This document shows positions 48,635 through 58,945 of a DNA stretch of 64,000 nt, piece after piece. Each line of letters begins with the position of its first letter. Within the stretch, counting starts at the first letter, position 1. The notes below the pieces were generated by a model that worked only from the letters and a program-made list of their open reading frames with translations, made no database searches and was not told where the DNA came from. This DNA is from Streptomyces gelaticus (GTDB lineage Bacteria > Actinomycetota > Actinomycetes > Streptomycetales > Streptomycetaceae). The DNA lies in contig NZ_BMTF01000007.1 of assembly GCF_014649535.1 (NCBI RefSeq), forward strand, positions 186,001-250,000, read 5' to 3'. A program made the position numbers and the translations under genes.

Positions 48635-49753
48635 GTGTCTGCCCCTCGTACCACGCCGCGCCGCGCCCTCGCCGCCGTCGCCGCCCTGCCGCTGCTCGCC
48701 CTGGCGCTCACCGCCTGCGGCTACGGCTCCGCGGCGAAGCAGGAAGACGCCGGGAAGGCGGACGTCGCCACCGGTGGCAGGAAGCTCTCCGCGGACACCG
48801 TGAAGATCGGCTACTTCCCGAACCTCACCCATGCCACCGCCCTGGTCGGCATCCAGGAAGGCATCATCGCCAAGGATCTCGGCTCCACGACGGTCGAGCC
48901 GTCGACGTTCAACGCCGGTCCCTCCGAGATCGAGGCGCTCAACGCGGGCTCGATCGACATCGGCTTCATCGGCCCCTCGCCCGCCATCAACGGCTTCACC
49001 AAGTCCGGGGGCAAGAGCCTCCGGATCATCGGCGGTTCGGCCTCCGGCGGCGTGAAACTGGTCGTCGACCCGAAGAAGATCAAGACCCTGGACGACCTCA
49101 AGGGCAAGAAGATCGCCACCCCGCAGCTCGGCAACACCCAGGACGTGGCCTTCCTCAACTGGATCTCCGAGAAGGGCTGGAAGGTCGACGCCAACAGCGG
49201 CAAGGGCGACGTCTCCGTGGTCCGCACGGACAACAAGGTGACGCCGGACGCCTACAGGTCCGGTTCCGTCGACGGCGCCTGGGCCCCCGAGCCGACCGCC
49301 TCCAAGCTGGTCGCGCAGGGCGCGAAGGTGCTCCTCGACGAGTCGACGCTGTGGCCGGACAACAAGTTCGTGATCACGAACATCATCGTGTCGCAGAAGT
49401 TCCTGGCCGAGCACCCGGACGTCGTCGAGGCGGTGCTGCGCGGCACGGTCGACACCAACGCGTGGATCAACGCCAACCCGGACAAGGCGAAGGCCTCCGC
49501 CAACGCCGCGCTCAAGGCACTGTCCGGCAAGGAACTGCCGGCGGACGTCCTCGACCCGGCGTGGAAGTCGATCCGGTTCATCGACGACCCGCTGGCCGCC
49601 ACGCTCGACGCCGAGGCCGAGCACGCGGTGAAGGCCGGTCTGCTGGAGCAGCCGGACCTGAAGGGCATCTACGACCTGAAGCCGCTGAACAAGATCCTCA
49701 AGGCCGCGGGCAAGCCCGAGGCCGCCGACGCCGGGCTCGGCGTCGAGCAATAG
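48635..49753 (+). CDS. Sulfonate/nitrate-type ABC transporter substrate-binding lipoprotein
   Basis: 372 residues. Lipoprotein signal peptide with lipobox LTAC, Cys about residue 28. The mature part is a class II binding protein of the SsuA/NMT1-like family (VKIGYFPNLTHATALVGIQE; DIGFIGPSPAINGF; ATPQLGNTQDVAFLNW). GTG 48635. Operon context and an identical gene order recalled from S. coelicolor (sulfate cluster followed by this importer) suggest uptake of organic sulfonates or sulfate esters. Confidence 0.9.
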   Translation: MSAPRTTPRRALAAVAALPLLALALTACGYGSAAKQEDAGKADVATGGRKLSADTVKIGYFPNLTHATALVGIQEGIIAKDLGSTTVEPSTFNAGPSEIEALNAGSIDIGFIGPSPAINGFTKSGGKSLRIIGGSASGGVKLVVDPKKIKTLDDLKGKKIATPQLGNTQDVAFLNWISEKGWKVDANSGKGDVSVVRTDNKVTPDAYRSGSVDGAWAPEPTASKLVAQGAKVLLDESTLWPDNKFVITNIIVSQKFLAEHPDVVEAVLRGTVDTNAWINANPDKAKASANAALKALSGKELPADVLDPAWKSIRFIDDPLAATLDAEAEHAVKAGLLEQPDLKGIYDLKPLNKILKAAGKPEAADAGLGVEQ

Positions 49754-49792
49754 CGTCCGGCACCCGAACAGGATTCCCAGGAGGTGACGACC

Positions 49793-50584
49793 ATGGCGAC
49801 CACCACGCTCACCAAGGCCGAGGACCGTACGGCGGTCGGGCACGCCGCCCGCATCGCCCACGTCTCGAAGTCCTTCGGCGGACCGGAGGGGCGGCAGCTC
49901 GTCCTGGACGACATCACACTCGATGTCGCTCCCGGCGAGTTCGTCACCCTCCTGGGCGCCTCCGGGTGCGGCAAGTCGACCCTGCTCAACCTGGTGGCCG
50001 GGCTCGACAGCCCGACCGCCGGGTCCATCGAGACCCCCGGCGGGCGGCCGGCCCTGATGTTCCAGGAGCACGCCCTGTTCCCGTGGCTGACCGCGGGCAA
50101 GAACGTCGAGCTCGCGCTGCGGCTGCGCGGCGTCCCGAGGTCCGGCCGCCGCGCCGAGGCGGAGCGGCTGCTCGGACTCGTCCGGCTCGACGGGGCGTAC
50201 GGCAAGCGGGTGCACGAGCTCTCGGGCGGTATGCGGCAGCGGGTGGCGATGGCCCGTGCGCTCGCCCAGGACAGCCGACTGCTGCTGATGGACGAGCCGT
50301 TCGCCGCACTCGACGCCATCACCCGGGACGTGCTGCACGACGAGCTGACCCGGATCTGGCGCGAGACCGGTGTCTCGGTCCTGTTCGTCACGCACAACGT
50401 GCGCGAGGCGGTCCGGCTCGCCCAGCGGGTCGTCCTGCTCTCGTCGCGGCCGGGCCGGATCGCCCGGGAATGGACGGTCGACATCGACCAGCCGCGCCGC
50501 ATCGAGGACACCGCGGTGGCCGAGCTGTCCGTAGAGATCACCGAACAACTGCGTGGGGAGATCCGCCGACATGGGCAGCACTGA
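49793..50584 (+). CDS. Sulfonate/nitrate-type ABC transporter ATP-binding protein
   Basis: 263 residues. Walker A LLGASGCGKSTLLNLVAGL, Q-loop FQEHALFPW, signature LSGGMRQRVAMARAL, Walker B LLLMDEPFAALD, and H-loop FVTHN, all as in SsuB/TauB. ATG 49793 follows GGAGGTGA. A GTG 9 bp upstream is the alternative start. Confidence 0.93.
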   Translation: MATTTLTKAEDRTAVGHAARIAHVSKSFGGPEGRQLVLDDITLDVAPGEFVTLLGASGCGKSTLLNLVAGLDSPTAGSIETPGGRPALMFQEHALFPWLTAGKNVELALRLRGVPRSGRRAEAERLLGLVRLDGAYGKRVHELSGGMRQRVAMARALAQDSRLLLMDEPFAALDAITRDVLHDELTRIWRETGVSVLFVTHNVREAVRLAQRVVLLSSRPGRIAREWTVDIDQPRRIEDTAVAELSVEITEQLRGEIRRHGQH

Positions 50585-51461
50585 GACCGTCGCCAAGGAC
50601 ACCGGCCAGGACCTGGCGGGCCTGGAGGCGGGGCTGGACGCCCTCGACGCCGTACGGGTGAGCCGCACCCCGGTCCGCGAGGTGCTGGTGCGCAAGGTGC
50701 TGCCACCCGTCGTGGCGGTGGTCCTGGTGCTCGCCGTCTGGCAGATCCTGATCTGGGCGCAGGTCACCGACGACTACAAGCTGCCGTCGCCGTCACAGGT
50801 GTGGGACGAGGTGACCGACGCCTGGGTGCAGGGCACCCTGCTCGGCTACATCTGGACCAGCGTCTCGCGCGGCCTGCTCGGCTTCCTGCTGGCACTGGCC
50901 ATCGGCACCCCGCTCGGGCTGCTGGTGTCGCGCGTCAGGCCGGTCCGCGCGGCGATCGGGCCGGTGCTCTCCGGGCTCCAGTCGCTGCCGTCGGTCGCCT
51001 GGGTGCCCCCCGCGGTGATCTGGCTGGGGCTCGACGACCGGATGATGTACGCGGTGATCCTGCTGGGCGCGGTCCCGTCGATCGCCAACGGCCTGGTCGC
51101 GGGCGTCGACCAGATCCCGCCGCTGCATCTGCGGGCCGGGAGGACACTGGGCGCCACCGGTCTGAGCGGCACCTGGCACATCGTGCTGCCGGCTGCGCTG
51201 CCCGGCTATCTGGCGGGCCTGAAGCAGGGCTGGGCGTTCTCCTGGCGTTCGCTGATGGCCGCCGAGATCATCGCCTCCTCGCCCGATCTGGGCGTGGGCC
51301 TGGGCCAGTTGCTGGAACAGGGCCGGGAGACCAGCAGCATGTCGATGGTGTTCCTCGCCATCATCCTGATCCTCACCGTCGGCATCGCGATCGACCTGCT
51401 GATCTTCAGTCCGCTGGAGCGCTGGGTGCTGCGCGGCCGCGGCCTCCTCGTCAGGAACTGA
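50571..51461 (+). CDS. Sulfonate/nitrate-type ABC transporter permease
   Basis: 296 residues with about six membrane segments from residue 48 on and the EAA-type loop seen in AGRTLGATGLSGTWHIVLPAAL-like sequence (GATGLSGTWHIVLPAALPGY). SsuC/TauC family. Overlaps the ATPase gene by 14 bp. Confidence 0.92.
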   Translation: MGSTETVAKDTGQDLAGLEAGLDALDAVRVSRTPVREVLVRKVLPPVVAVVLVLAVWQILIWAQVTDDYKLPSPSQVWDEVTDAWVQGTLLGYIWTSVSRGLLGFLLALAIGTPLGLLVSRVRPVRAAIGPVLSGLQSLPSVAWVPPAVIWLGLDDRMMYAVILLGAVPSIANGLVAGVDQIPPLHLRAGRTLGATGLSGTWHIVLPAALPGYLAGLKQGWAFSWRSLMAAEIIASSPDLGVGLGQLLEQGRETSSMSMVFLAIILILTVGIAIDLLIFSPLERWVLRGRGLLVRN

Positions 51462-51469
51462 GTACGGCC

Positions 51470-52234
51470 ATGACCGCTCCGGTACTTCTCGTGATCGCCC
51501 ATGGCAGCCGCGACCCGCGGCACGCGGCGACCGTGCACGCGCTCACCGCGCGGGTGCGGTCGCTGCGGCCGGGGCTGCGCGTGGAGACGGGTTTCCTGGA
51601 CTTCGACGCGCCGTCGGTGCCGCAGGTCCTGGAGCGGCTGGCCGCGCGGGGGGCGCGGGACGTCGTCGCGCTCCCGCTGCTCCTCACCCGGGCCTTCCAC
51701 GCCAAGTCCGACATCCCCACGGTGCTGCACGAGGCCCTGGGCAGGCTGCCCCGGCTGCGGATCCGGCAGGCCGAGGTGCTCGGCCCGTCGCCGCTGCTGA
51801 ACTCGGCGCTGGAACGACGGCTGCACGAAGCCGGGATCCGTCCCGGCGACCGGCGCTCGACCGGGCTCGTCCTGGCCTCGGCGGGCTCCACGGACCCGGA
51901 GGCGATCGCAGTGATCGCTGAAATCGCGCGGGAGCTGCGGCACACCGGTTGGTGTTCCGTGCGGCCTGCGTTCGCCTCCGCCACATCTCCCGCGGGATTC
52001 CCCCGTACCGAGGACGCGGTACGGACCCTGCGGGGCGAGGGGGTGCGCCGGGTGGCGGTGGCCCCGTACGTCATCGCTCCCGGCCGGCTCCCGGACCGGA
52101 TCGCCGCAGGGGCGGCCGGGGCGGACGTACGGGCCGATGTGCTCGGCGCCTCGCCGGAGTTGGCACGGCTGCTGCTGACCCGGTACGACGAGGCCCGGGT
52201 GCCGGCGGCCCGGACCGCCGTGCTCACCGCGTGA
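51470..52234 (+). CDS. Sirohydrochlorin chelatase (CbiX/SirB-like)
   Basis: 254 residues with two tandem CbiX repeats. The N-terminal metal/His motif is VLLVIAHGSRDPRH, and a second His is in LTRAFHAKSDIP. The second repeat starts TGLVLASAGSTDPEA. It would insert Fe into sirohydrochlorin to make siroheme for SirA, which explains its position at the end of the sulfur operon. Confidence 0.88.
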   Translation: MTAPVLLVIAHGSRDPRHAATVHALTARVRSLRPGLRVETGFLDFDAPSVPQVLERLAARGARDVVALPLLLTRAFHAKSDIPTVLHEALGRLPRLRIRQAEVLGPSPLLNSALERRLHEAGIRPGDRRSTGLVLASAGSTDPEAIAVIAEIARELRHTGWCSVRPAFASATSPAGFPRTEDAVRTLRGEGVRRVAVAPYVIAPGRLPDRIAAGAAGADVRADVLGASPELARLLLTRYDEARVPAARTAVLTA

Positions 52235-52246
52235 CGCGGCTCCCGG

Positions 52247-52879
52247 TCACCCCACGTCCAGGCTGCCCGTGCGGGTCCGCTTGAGTTCGAAGAGGTCCGG
52301 GTTCCCGGCGAGCACCCGGAAGCTGTCGAAGACACGTCCGGCCTCCTCGCCACGCGGTGCCGCCCGCAGCACGGGCCCGAACCAGACCGCGCCGTCGACA
52401 TGGATCGTGGGCGTACCGACGTAGGCGTCCGCCGCCGGATCCTTTCCGGCGTCGTGGCTGCGCCGCAGCGCCTCGTCGTACGCCTCGGAGTGCGCGGCGG
52501 CGGCGAGAGCGGCGGGCAGGCCGAGCTCCGCGAGGGACTCGGCGATCACCTCGTCGAAGTCCTCGTTCTTCTTCTGGTGGATGCGGACGCCCATCGCGGT
52601 GTACAGGTCGCGGAGCACCCCGTCGCCGTGTGCACCGGCCGCCGCGACCGCGACCCGCACCGGGCCGATCGACCTGTCGACCAGCTCCCGGTACCAGTCG
52701 GCGAGTTCATTGCCGATGTTGTGCAGATACAGGCTCATGACGTGGAAGCGGAGATCGATGTCGCGCCGCTGCTCCACCTCCAGCATCCAGCGGGAGGTGA
52801 TCCAGGCGAACGGGCAGGCCGGGTCGAAGTAGAAGTCGACGGCGGTCCGGGCCCGCTCCGGTGTGCGTGATGTGGTCAT
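52247..52879 (-). CDS. Mycothiol-dependent nitroreductase (Rv2466c-like) DsbA-fold protein
   Basis: 210 residues, thioredoxin fold of the DsbA/FrnE type. The active-site segment is [14 protein letters not shown] with Cys22; the second Cys of the CPWC motif of Rv2466c is replaced by Ala, so this is a monothiol variant. The cis-Pro loop is seen as [10 protein letters not shown]. Mycothiol is the actinobacterial low-mass thiol and the likely reductant. Confidence 0.82.
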   Translation of the reverse strand: MTTSRTPERARTAVDFYFDPACPFAWITSRWMLEVEQRRDIDLRFHVMSLYLHNIGNELADWYRELVDRSIGPVRVAVAAAGAHGDGVLRDLYTAMGVRIHQKKNEDFDEVIAESLAELGLPAALAAAAHSEAYDEALRRSHDAGKDPAADAYVGTPTIHVDGAVWFGPVLRAAPRGEEAGRVFDSFRVLAGNPDLFELKRTRTGSLDVG

Positions 52880-53010
52880 GCGACGAGCCTAGGCACCGAT
52901 TGGCACGTGGTCCCGGGCCATTGGCCGCCGTTCTGCCTGGGCCAATTCAGCCCGGGAGGGGCGGACGGCGGCATCCCCGGATGCGAACCGTCCGGGTTCT
53001 GTCCGACGGC

Positions 53011-53595
53011 TCAGGCCCCGGTCCATTGCGGATCGCGTCCACTGCGGGCCAGTGCCTGCTCGAAGACCGACGCCGACGCGGGCAGCGCCACCTCGTCGGC
53101 GAAGCCCTCGTACTGCCGGTAGAGCGCGGCCATGCTGTCGACGACACCGAGGACGTAGGTGGCCGCCCCGTCGGAGAGCCGGTACTCCTCGCCGACCGCA
53201 CGGGCCACGTCCCAGCCGTGCAGGGCCGTCTCCGCGATGAGCATCGCGGCGATGTCGGCGGCCGGGGTGTTCGAACCCCCCAGGTCGACCTCGCCCTCCC
53301 AGACCGCCGGGTCCGACCAGGCGGCGACCGCGCGGTCCAGCTGCGCGGCGTACTGCTGCGCCCAGTCGGCGTCGGCCGTGAAGTCGCGGGTGGTGAGCTC
53401 GTCCGGGAGGTCCTTGCGCAGGGCGCGGTGCTCCAGGCCGTGGGAGGTGTACAGCACCCAGTGGTTGACGAGCCCGCGCACATCCCAGTCACTGCAGGGC
53501 GAGTTCGGTGCGTCGAGCTGCTCGGCGCGGATGGAGCGGGCGATGCGGGCCGCCTCGGCGGCGACTTCGGTCAGGTGCGCGTGCTCGTTCTTCAT
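53011..53595 (-). CDS. TIGR03086 / DinB-type metal-binding protein
   Basis: 194 residues, four-helix DinB/mycothiol-dependent maleylpyruvate isomerase fold. Expected metal His residues are in LVNHWVLYTSHGLEH and ETALHGWDVARA. The GWDVA motif is typical of the family. The substrate is unknown; mycothiol S-transferase-like roles are known for relatives. ATG at 53595. Confidence 0.8.
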   Translation of the reverse strand: MKNEHAHLTEVAAEAARIARSIRAEQLDAPNSPCSDWDVRGLVNHWVLYTSHGLEHRALRKDLPDELTTRDFTADADWAQQYAAQLDRAVAAWSDPAVWEGEVDLGGSNTPAADIAAMLIAETALHGWDVARAVGEEYRLSDGAATYVLGVVDSMAALYRQYEGFADEVALPASASVFEQALARSGRDPQWTGA

Positions 53596-53693
53596 GCGTC
53601 CCAGTCTGAGCTCTTCCCGACGGCCGGTATTGAAAAAATGCGACGCCGGGAGAACGCGGTGCGCGGGACGCGAAGCCGCCCGGTGCGGCCGGC

Positions 53694-54698
53694 TCAGGGC
53701 GCCTCGGCGTCGACGAGCGCGACGAGTTCGGCCACGGACATCGAGCCGGCCTCCCGGCGCTCGCGCGCGAAGGCGTTCGCGGTGCGGCGGAGCACCTCGT
53801 TGACCGGCGTGGGAATCCCGTGGAGGCGGCCGAGCAGCACGATCTCGCCGTTGAGGAAGTCGGCCTCGATCGTGCCGGTGCCCCGGCTGAGGCTCTGCCA
53901 GGACGAACCGCCGCCGCGCGGGGAGCCGTCGAACGGTTCGAAGCGGATCCTTCCGGCGCGTGCCGCGGCCTGTTCCTCACGACCGGCCGGGTCGATCCCG
54001 GCGGCGGCGAGCACGGCCGTCCCCTCGGCGGACGCCCGCTCGAACAGGTCGAGGGCGGCCTGTCCGGTGACCGGGCCGGTGACGGCCTCGATCGCGTTGG
54101 CGAGGTTGGCGAGCAGCTTGCCGTATTTCCAGCGCATCACGTCCGGCACGACGGGGGCGAGCAGCTTCGCGCTCTCCAGGTCGGCGGCGATCAGCCGGGC
54201 CGTCTCATCGGTCCCGGCCGGATAGCGGCCCAGGTGCAGGATGCCGGTCAGCGGTGTACCGGCGGCGGAGACCTCGCCGGGCCGGACGAAGGTGGCGGGC
54301 AGCCAGACGCACACGCCGTACACCCGGCGGAAGCGGCGCAGGGCGAGCCGTTCGCTCTCCACCCCGTTCTGCGCGCAGATCAGCGGCAGCCGTTCACCGG
54401 CCGTGGCGCCGCCCGCGACCGGCCGGACGCTCCACGCGTCGAGGGCGGCCGTGCTGTCCTGCGTCTTGACGGCGAGTACGAGTACGTCGTCCGCAGTCAG
54501 GTCGAGAGCCTCGGGCCGGTCGACGACGGGGAGCCGGTGGGTGCGGGCGCCCTCGGGCGTGACGAGCCGCAGTCCGCCGGTGCGCAGTGCCTCGTACTGC
54601 GCACCGCGCGCCACGAGCACGACCTCGTGACCGGCCTCGGCCAGACGTCCCCCGACGGCACCGCCGACGGCACCGGCCCCGATGACGACGTAACGCAT
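53694..54698 (-). CDS. 2-dehydropantoate 2-reductase family protein (ApbA/PanE)
   Basis: 334 residues. Rossmann motif VVIGAGAVGGAVGGRLAEAG at the N terminus, the catalytic Lys in RWKYGKLLANLANA, and a C-terminal helical domain with GSSWQSLSRGTGTIEADFLNGEIV. It may make pantoate or reduce another 2-keto acid; paralogues of PanE are common. Confidence 0.85.
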   Translation of the reverse strand: MRYVVIGAGAVGGAVGGRLAEAGHEVVLVARGAQYEALRTGGLRLVTPEGARTHRLPVVDRPEALDLTADDVLVLAVKTQDSTAALDAWSVRPVAGGATAGERLPLICAQNGVESERLALRRFRRVYGVCVWLPATFVRPGEVSAAGTPLTGILHLGRYPAGTDETARLIAADLESAKLLAPVVPDVMRWKYGKLLANLANAIEAVTGPVTGQAALDLFERASAEGTAVLAAAGIDPAGREEQAAARAGRIRFEPFDGSPRGGGSSWQSLSRGTGTIEADFLNGEIVLLGRLHGIPTPVNEVLRRTANAFARERREAGSMSVAELVALVDAEAP

Positions 54699-54775
54699 CC
54701 CGACTCCCGTTCCACGGCCCCGCAGGTCAGAATTCCGTCCCCGCGAAGGGGCGTCGGGGTCTCAGCATAGGGTCC

Positions 54776-55162
54776 GTGGCCACCGCACCGATTGCGGCTA
54801 CGGGACAGCCCTCGGTGGTCGGCTCCGGAAATCCCTCGGGGGTTGACGTGAGGTCAGGTCATGTGTGGGTCCTGGATCACCGTTTCGGGTGCGGGGAAGC
54901 GGTCGGACGCGGCCGCAGCCGGGCTCGCGCGGAACCGTGCTCCCTCTGCGGCATCACCCGGAGGATCACCGTCCGGGAAGAGGACGGGCGCCCGGTTTGC
55001 AGTGCCTGCTATCAGCGGCTGAACCATGGCGGCCGTCCGCGGCACCAGTGCGTCGACTGCGGAGAGATGAGGGCCGTCGACCGTCGCCGCTCCCGGGCAC
55101 GGTGCGTGGCCTGGGAGCGGCGAGGCATGGGATCTCCGGGTGCGAACTCATGTCGAGCTTGA
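54776..55162 (+). CDS. Zinc-ribbon protein, possible integrase N-terminal remnant
   Basis: About 128 codons. The central part has repeated zinc-knuckle motifs (CSLCGITRR; CSACYQRL; CVDCGEMR; ending ARC), a layout I associate with the N terminus of some Streptomyces site-specific integrases and plasmid proteins. No recombinase domain follows. The true start is unclear (GTG 54776 or GTG 54848). It borders the start of a block with acquired features. The rest of 54699-55267 shows no other gene. Confidence 0.4.
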   Translation: MATAPIAATGQPSVVGSGNPSGVDVRSGHVWVLDHRFGCGEAVGRGRSRARAEPCSLCGITRRITVREEDGRPVCSACYQRLNHGGRPRHQCVDCGEMRAVDRRRSRARCVAWERRGMGSPGANSCRA

Positions 55163-55267
55163 ATCGCCCGTACGGGTCTACATGGGTCCGGAGAAGCGGC
55201 GCATGGGCATCGGCGGACACCATGACCGCGTGTCGGGGCCAGTCTGCAACCTCGGAGGCTCCGGGTG

Positions 55268-56461
55268 TCAGGCCGAGCGCAGGGCGTCTGTCGGGGACAC
55301 CCCGGCTGCGCGCAGTGCCGGGTAGATTCCGGCGACGGCCGCCACCAGTACCGACACCAGGGGGCCGGCGATGACCGTGTAGAGCGGGATGGAGGCGGGC
55401 CAGCCCTGTACGAGGGTGTAGCCGTAGACCGCGAGGCCGCCCACGAACAGCCCGCCGACTCCTCCAATGAGGCCCATCAGTACCGCCTCGATGAGGAACT
55501 GAACGGCGATCTGGCCACCTCGGGCGCCCAGCGCGCGGCGCAGTCCGACCTCACCGCGGCGTTCCATCACTCCCACGACCATGGTGTTGGCGATGCCGAC
55601 GCCGCCCACGAGCAGGGCGACCGCAGCGAGGGCGAGGACCAGTCCGGTGAGGGAGTTCTTGGTCTCGGCCCGTGCCGTGTACAGGTCGGAAGGGCGGCTG
55701 ACGGCGACCGTGCTCGGGTTGGCGGGGTCGGCGGTGGCTCCGGCAACGGTCTGTACGTCAGGGACGCATTCGGGGTGGGCCCTGAGGTAGACGATGGCGG
55801 CGGTGCCGTCCGCGCCCAGGTGGGCGGTGGCCTCGGGCCAGCCGACCAGGGCGGCGGTGCCGAGCTCGGGTGCGAGCTCGTTCGGGGCCAGGATTCCGGT
55901 GACGACGAACCACTGTCCGCCCAGCCAGACCCGCTCGCCCGGCGCGGTCACGCCGAGCCGGAGTGCGGCCTGGTTGCCGAGCACGGTCACCGGGAGGTTC
56001 TCGCTAGCCCTGTCCAGCCAGTGCCCGCTCTGCAGGGTGGCGTGCAGGACGTCGAGCAGGTTGAGCCGGGCGGCCAGTACGGTGAGGCTGTTGGTCTGCT
56101 GCGCTGGGACCAGGTCGTTGCGGTAGACCTGGGCTTGGGTGGCCCCGGTCGCGGTGACCTGTTGCACGGGGGCGATGTTGGCGAGCATCTTCTCGGCCGT
56201 GGGCGGCAGCGGCACCGGCTTCTGGTCGGCGCCGTTGCCGGGGGCGACGGTGATCAGGTTGGAGCCGAGCCGGTCCAGGCGCTCCAGCAGGTGTGCCTGG
56301 TTGGAGGCGGAGATCCCGGTCACGGCGATGACGGCGGCGATGCCCAGGGAGATGCCGAGCGCGGACAGGGCGGAGCGCATCTTGCGGGTGCGTGGTCCGA
56401 TCATGCCGAGGCGCAGCGTGTCTGTCGGGCGCAGCCGGGTGCGTCGCAGGGGTGGCGTCAT
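55268..56461 (-). CDS. MacB-type ABC transporter permease
   Basis: 397 residues: one N-terminal membrane segment (about 34-52), a MacB periplasmic-like core domain (about 55-260), and three C-terminal segments (about 272-298, 316-345 and 360-385) with [20 protein letters not shown] after the first of these. Works with the ATPase and HlyD-like genes upstream in the same operon; the ATPase stop overlaps its ATG. Confidence 0.9.
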   Translation of the reverse strand: MTPPLRRTRLRPTDTLRLGMIGPRTRKMRSALSALGISLGIAAVIAVTGISASNQAHLLERLDRLGSNLITVAPGNGADQKPVPLPPTAEKMLANIAPVQQVTATGATQAQVYRNDLVPAQQTNSLTVLAARLNLLDVLHATLQSGHWLDRASENLPVTVLGNQAALRLGVTAPGERVWLGGQWFVVTGILAPNELAPELGTAALVGWPEATAHLGADGTAAIVYLRAHPECVPDVQTVAGATADPANPSTVAVSRPSDLYTARAETKNSLTGLVLALAAVALLVGGVGIANTMVVGVMERRGEVGLRRALGARGGQIAVQFLIEAVLMGLIGGVGGLFVGGLAVYGYTLVQGWPASIPLYTVIAGPLVSVLVAAVAGIYPALRAAGVSPTDALRSA

Positions 56462-57183
56462 CGGACAGCTCCTGCGGGGTGCGGGCCGCGTTCGTCGAAG
56501 TCGATGCGGCCGTCGTGGAGGGCGATTCGCCGGGGGAAGGAGGCGGCCAGCTCGCGGTCGTGGGTGATGACGACGACCGTGGTGCCGTTGGCGTTCAGGG
56601 TGCGCAGCAGTTCGACGACAGCGGCGCCGGAGACGCTGTCCAGGGCCCCGGTGGGTTCGTCGGCGAGCAGTAGTGCGGGGCGGCCGACGAGGGCGCGGGC
56701 GATGGCGACGCGCTGCTTCTCGCCACCGGAGAGCTGGTCGGGGTGGTGGCGGAGTCGGTGCCCGAGGCCCACCTCGCGCAGGGCTTCGGCGGCTCTGGCG
56801 CGCCGGAGTGAGGCGGGGACGCCGCTGTAGAGGAGGCCGGTGGCGACGTTCTCGACCGTGGTGAGCCCGGACAGCAGGAAGAACTGCTGGAAGACAAAGC
56901 CGATCCGGTGGGCGCGCAGGGCGGCCAGCTCGGGGTCGGAGAGCGCGGACAGGTCGCGTCCTTCGAAGTGCAGCTTCCCTGCAGTGGGCCGGTCGAGGGA
57001 GCCGAGCAGCGCGAGGAGGGTGGACTTGCCGGAGCCGGAGGGGCCGACGACGGCGAGGAGTTCTTCGGCTTCGACGGTGAGGTCGATGCCGTGCAGGATG
57101 CGCAGCGGCGGTGATCCCGGGTACTCCTTGGTGATGCCGGAGAGTTCCAGCACGGGTGCCCTGCGTGGTGGCTGATGGGGCAT
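56458..57183 (-). CDS. MacB/LolD-type ABC transporter ATP-binding protein
   Basis: 241 residues. Walker [18 protein letters not shown]-loop [10 protein letters not shown], signature [15 protein letters not shown], Walker [14 protein letters not shown]-loop VITHD. The start (ATG 57183, or GTG 57186) overlaps the stop of the membrane-fusion protein gene. Confidence 0.92.
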   Translation of the reverse strand: MPHQPPRRAPVLELSGITKEYPGSPPLRILHGIDLTVEAEELLAVVGPSGSGKSTLLALLGSLDRPTAGKLHFEGRDLSALSDPELAALRAHRIGFVFQQFFLLSGLTTVENVATGLLYSGVPASLRRARAAEALREVGLGHRLRHHPDQLSGGEKQRVAIARALVGRPALLLADEPTGALDSVSGAAVVELLRTLNANGTTVVVITHDRELAASFPRRIALHDGRIDFDERGPHPAGAVR

Positions 57184-58313
57184 CACTTCGGGATCACCAC
57201 CTGGGCGCCGGCTTGGACGTCCCCGGTGATCTGCGCCTTGGCGTCGGCGACCAGTCCCAGCTGGATCCTGACAAGCCGGGTGGTGGTGCCGCTGACGACC
57301 TGGACTCCGTAGCCGCCGCCGTCCAGCGCGAGCAGCGCGGTGACGGGGACGATGAGCGCATCGCTGACAGTCTCGCCGACGACAGTGACGGTCACGGAGG
57401 AGGGCCCGGCCTGCTTGGCCTGCCGCTGGTGGTCCAGCGCGATGGTGACGGTGGTCTTGTCCGCGCCACCGGAGCCGTCCGAGCCGTTGTCCCCGCCGTC
57501 GCCGGAACCGCCGCGGAGCAGTGAGCGAATACGTCCGTTGATGGTGCTGCCGTCGGCCAGCTTCACCGTCACCCGGCCGTTGGGCTTGAACTGGGAGAGC
57601 TGGTTGTCGGCGGGCTGCGCGGTGGCAACCAGGTCGGTGCCGGACACAGTCATGACCGCGATGGACCCGAGGGCCGAGCCGAGCCGTGCGCCGAGCTGCT
57701 GCACCCGCACGGCCGCCTGCGGCAGCATGACGACACTGCCGAGCGTGACCGTCCCCGTCTGCTTCTCACCGAGGGCCTTCTGCCAGCGCTTGACGGCGGT
57801 GACGGCGGCAGGGGTGAACTTCTGATCAGCCGCCAGGCCGAGTCCGTCGGCGTAGCCGAGCTTGATCAGGTTGCGTTTGAGCTGTTCGACGTCGGGTCCG
57901 TCACTGATCTCGGGGCCGAGGTCGCGCCACATCGGCCGGTCCCCGGTGAGCAGCACCACGGGCCGTCCGTCGACTTCATAGAACTTCGCTCCCGCCTTGA
58001 CGACGGCACCGACGGCGGGCAGGGCAGTGATGGTTCCGTGGCCGGAGGCGATGACGGGAGTCGGGGTGTCGTAGCTGAGAGCGCCGCCAACCTGGATGCC
58101 GGTGGACAGCGAGCCCTTCTGCACCGCGACGGTTCCGTGGCTGACGGACGGCTGCGGGGAGGCGGTGCCGTGGTGCTCCCAGGGACGTATCGCGGCGAGC
58201 GCACCCGAGCCGCCGAGCGCGGCGACCAGGACGAGCGCGACGACGACCTTACGGCGCTTTTTCCGCGCGGGGGCGGGCGAGGCGGGGGCGGTGGTCTCAA
58301 CAGTGCGGTTCAT
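57183..58313 (-). CDS. HlyD-like efflux adaptor with peptidoglycan-binding-like segment
   Basis: 376 residues. Basic N terminus and one membrane anchor (about 23-42), a beta-barrel/lipoyl-like region ([20 protein letters not shown]) and a PG_binding_1-like helix bundle ([36 protein letters not shown]) at about 135-190. This combination is typical of actinobacterial MacA-type adaptors. C-terminal barrel [16 protein letters not shown]. Confidence 0.88.
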   Translation of the reverse strand: MNRTVETTAPASPAPARKKRRKVVVALVLVAALGGSGALAAIRPWEHHGTASPQPSVSHGTVAVQKGSLSTGIQVGGALSYDTPTPVIASGHGTITALPAVGAVVKAGAKFYEVDGRPVVLLTGDRPMWRDLGPEISDGPDVEQLKRNLIKLGYADGLGLAADQKFTPAAVTAVKRWQKALGEKQTGTVTLGSVVMLPQAAVRVQQLGARLGSALGSIAVMTVSGTDLVATAQPADNQLSQFKPNGRVTVKLADGSTINGRIRSLLRGGSGDGGDNGSDGSGGADKTTVTIALDHQRQAKQAGPSSVTVTVVGETVSDALIVPVTALLALDGGGYGVQVVSGTTTRLVRIQLGLVADAKAQITGDVQAGAQVVIPK

Positions 58314-58315
58314 GA

Positions 58316-58849
58316 TCACTGACCGATCGAGTAGCCGGGCATCGGGAGCTTGCCGCAGGCTGGCTGGATGGCGTCCCATTTGGCGGTGTTGAGCGATTTC
58401 GCCGGGAATTTGAGGATGCCGGTCTTGGGGTCGGGGTCAGGGATGTCCGCGTAGCCGTTCTTCCGCGCACACGCGACAAAGGCGCGCGCCTGTTCGACGA
58501 CCTTCTCGTTGCCCTTCGGCTGGACCTGGTGGATGCCGGGGACCTTGGCGTCGCAGACCTTGCTCGACGCGTCGAAGCCATTGGCCGAGCCGGGACTTTC
58601 GACACCGGTTCCGATGGCCGGGAAGGTGATGTTGCCGTCCTTGTCCTGCTCGACGCTGGTCTGCCCCTGCTTGTGCATGCAGTCCACCCAGGCCCGCCGG
58701 ACCGCGTCGTCGTCCTGCGGCTTGCTCTTTCCCGTGCCGTCGCCTCCGGCCACGCTGGGCGCCGCGTCGCCGGAGGAGCAGCCGGTCATCATGAGCGCCG
58801 CGGTCACGGCGGTCGCCGCCAGTACGGTTCGTACAGCCTTGGTACGCAT
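58316..58849 (-). CDS. Lipoprotein with paired cysteines, first gene of the export operon
   Basis: 177 residues. Lipobox MTGC near residue 24. The mature part carries WVDCMHKQGQ, KVCDAKVPGIHQ, FVACARKNGYADIPDP and PACGKLP, so four further Cys, probably two disulfides. I have seen similar proteins next to such MacB operons in actinobacteria but the function is not known to me. Stops 2 bp before the adaptor start. Confidence 0.8.
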   Translation of the reverse strand: MRTKAVRTVLAATAVTAALMMTGCSSGDAAPSVAGGDGTGKSKPQDDDAVRRAWVDCMHKQGQTSVEQDKDGNITFPAIGTGVESPGSANGFDASSKVCDAKVPGIHQVQPKGNEKVVEQARAFVACARKNGYADIPDPDPKTGILKFPAKSLNTAKWDAIQPACGKLPMPGYSIGQ

Positions 58850-58929
58850 TTCGTGGTCTCCCTGCTGGATTTCGACATCGACCTCGGCATTTCTACGGAC
58901 CGGCGAGTTACGCACCGGTGAGTGCGTGC

Positions 58930-58945
58930 CTAACCACCGGCTAAC
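58930..58945. promoter_or_regulatory. 11-bp direct repeats in the operon/two-component intergenic region
   Basis: CTAAC at 58930-58934 and again at 58941-58945, exactly one helical turn apart, in the 194-bp divergent region between the lipoprotein and the response regulator. OmpR-family regulators bind direct repeats with this spacing. Confidence 0.45.

Noticed and set aside
48548-50767. A 739-codon minus-strand frame across the ABC importer
   Set aside because: Shadow of three intact transporter genes; no recognisable domain.
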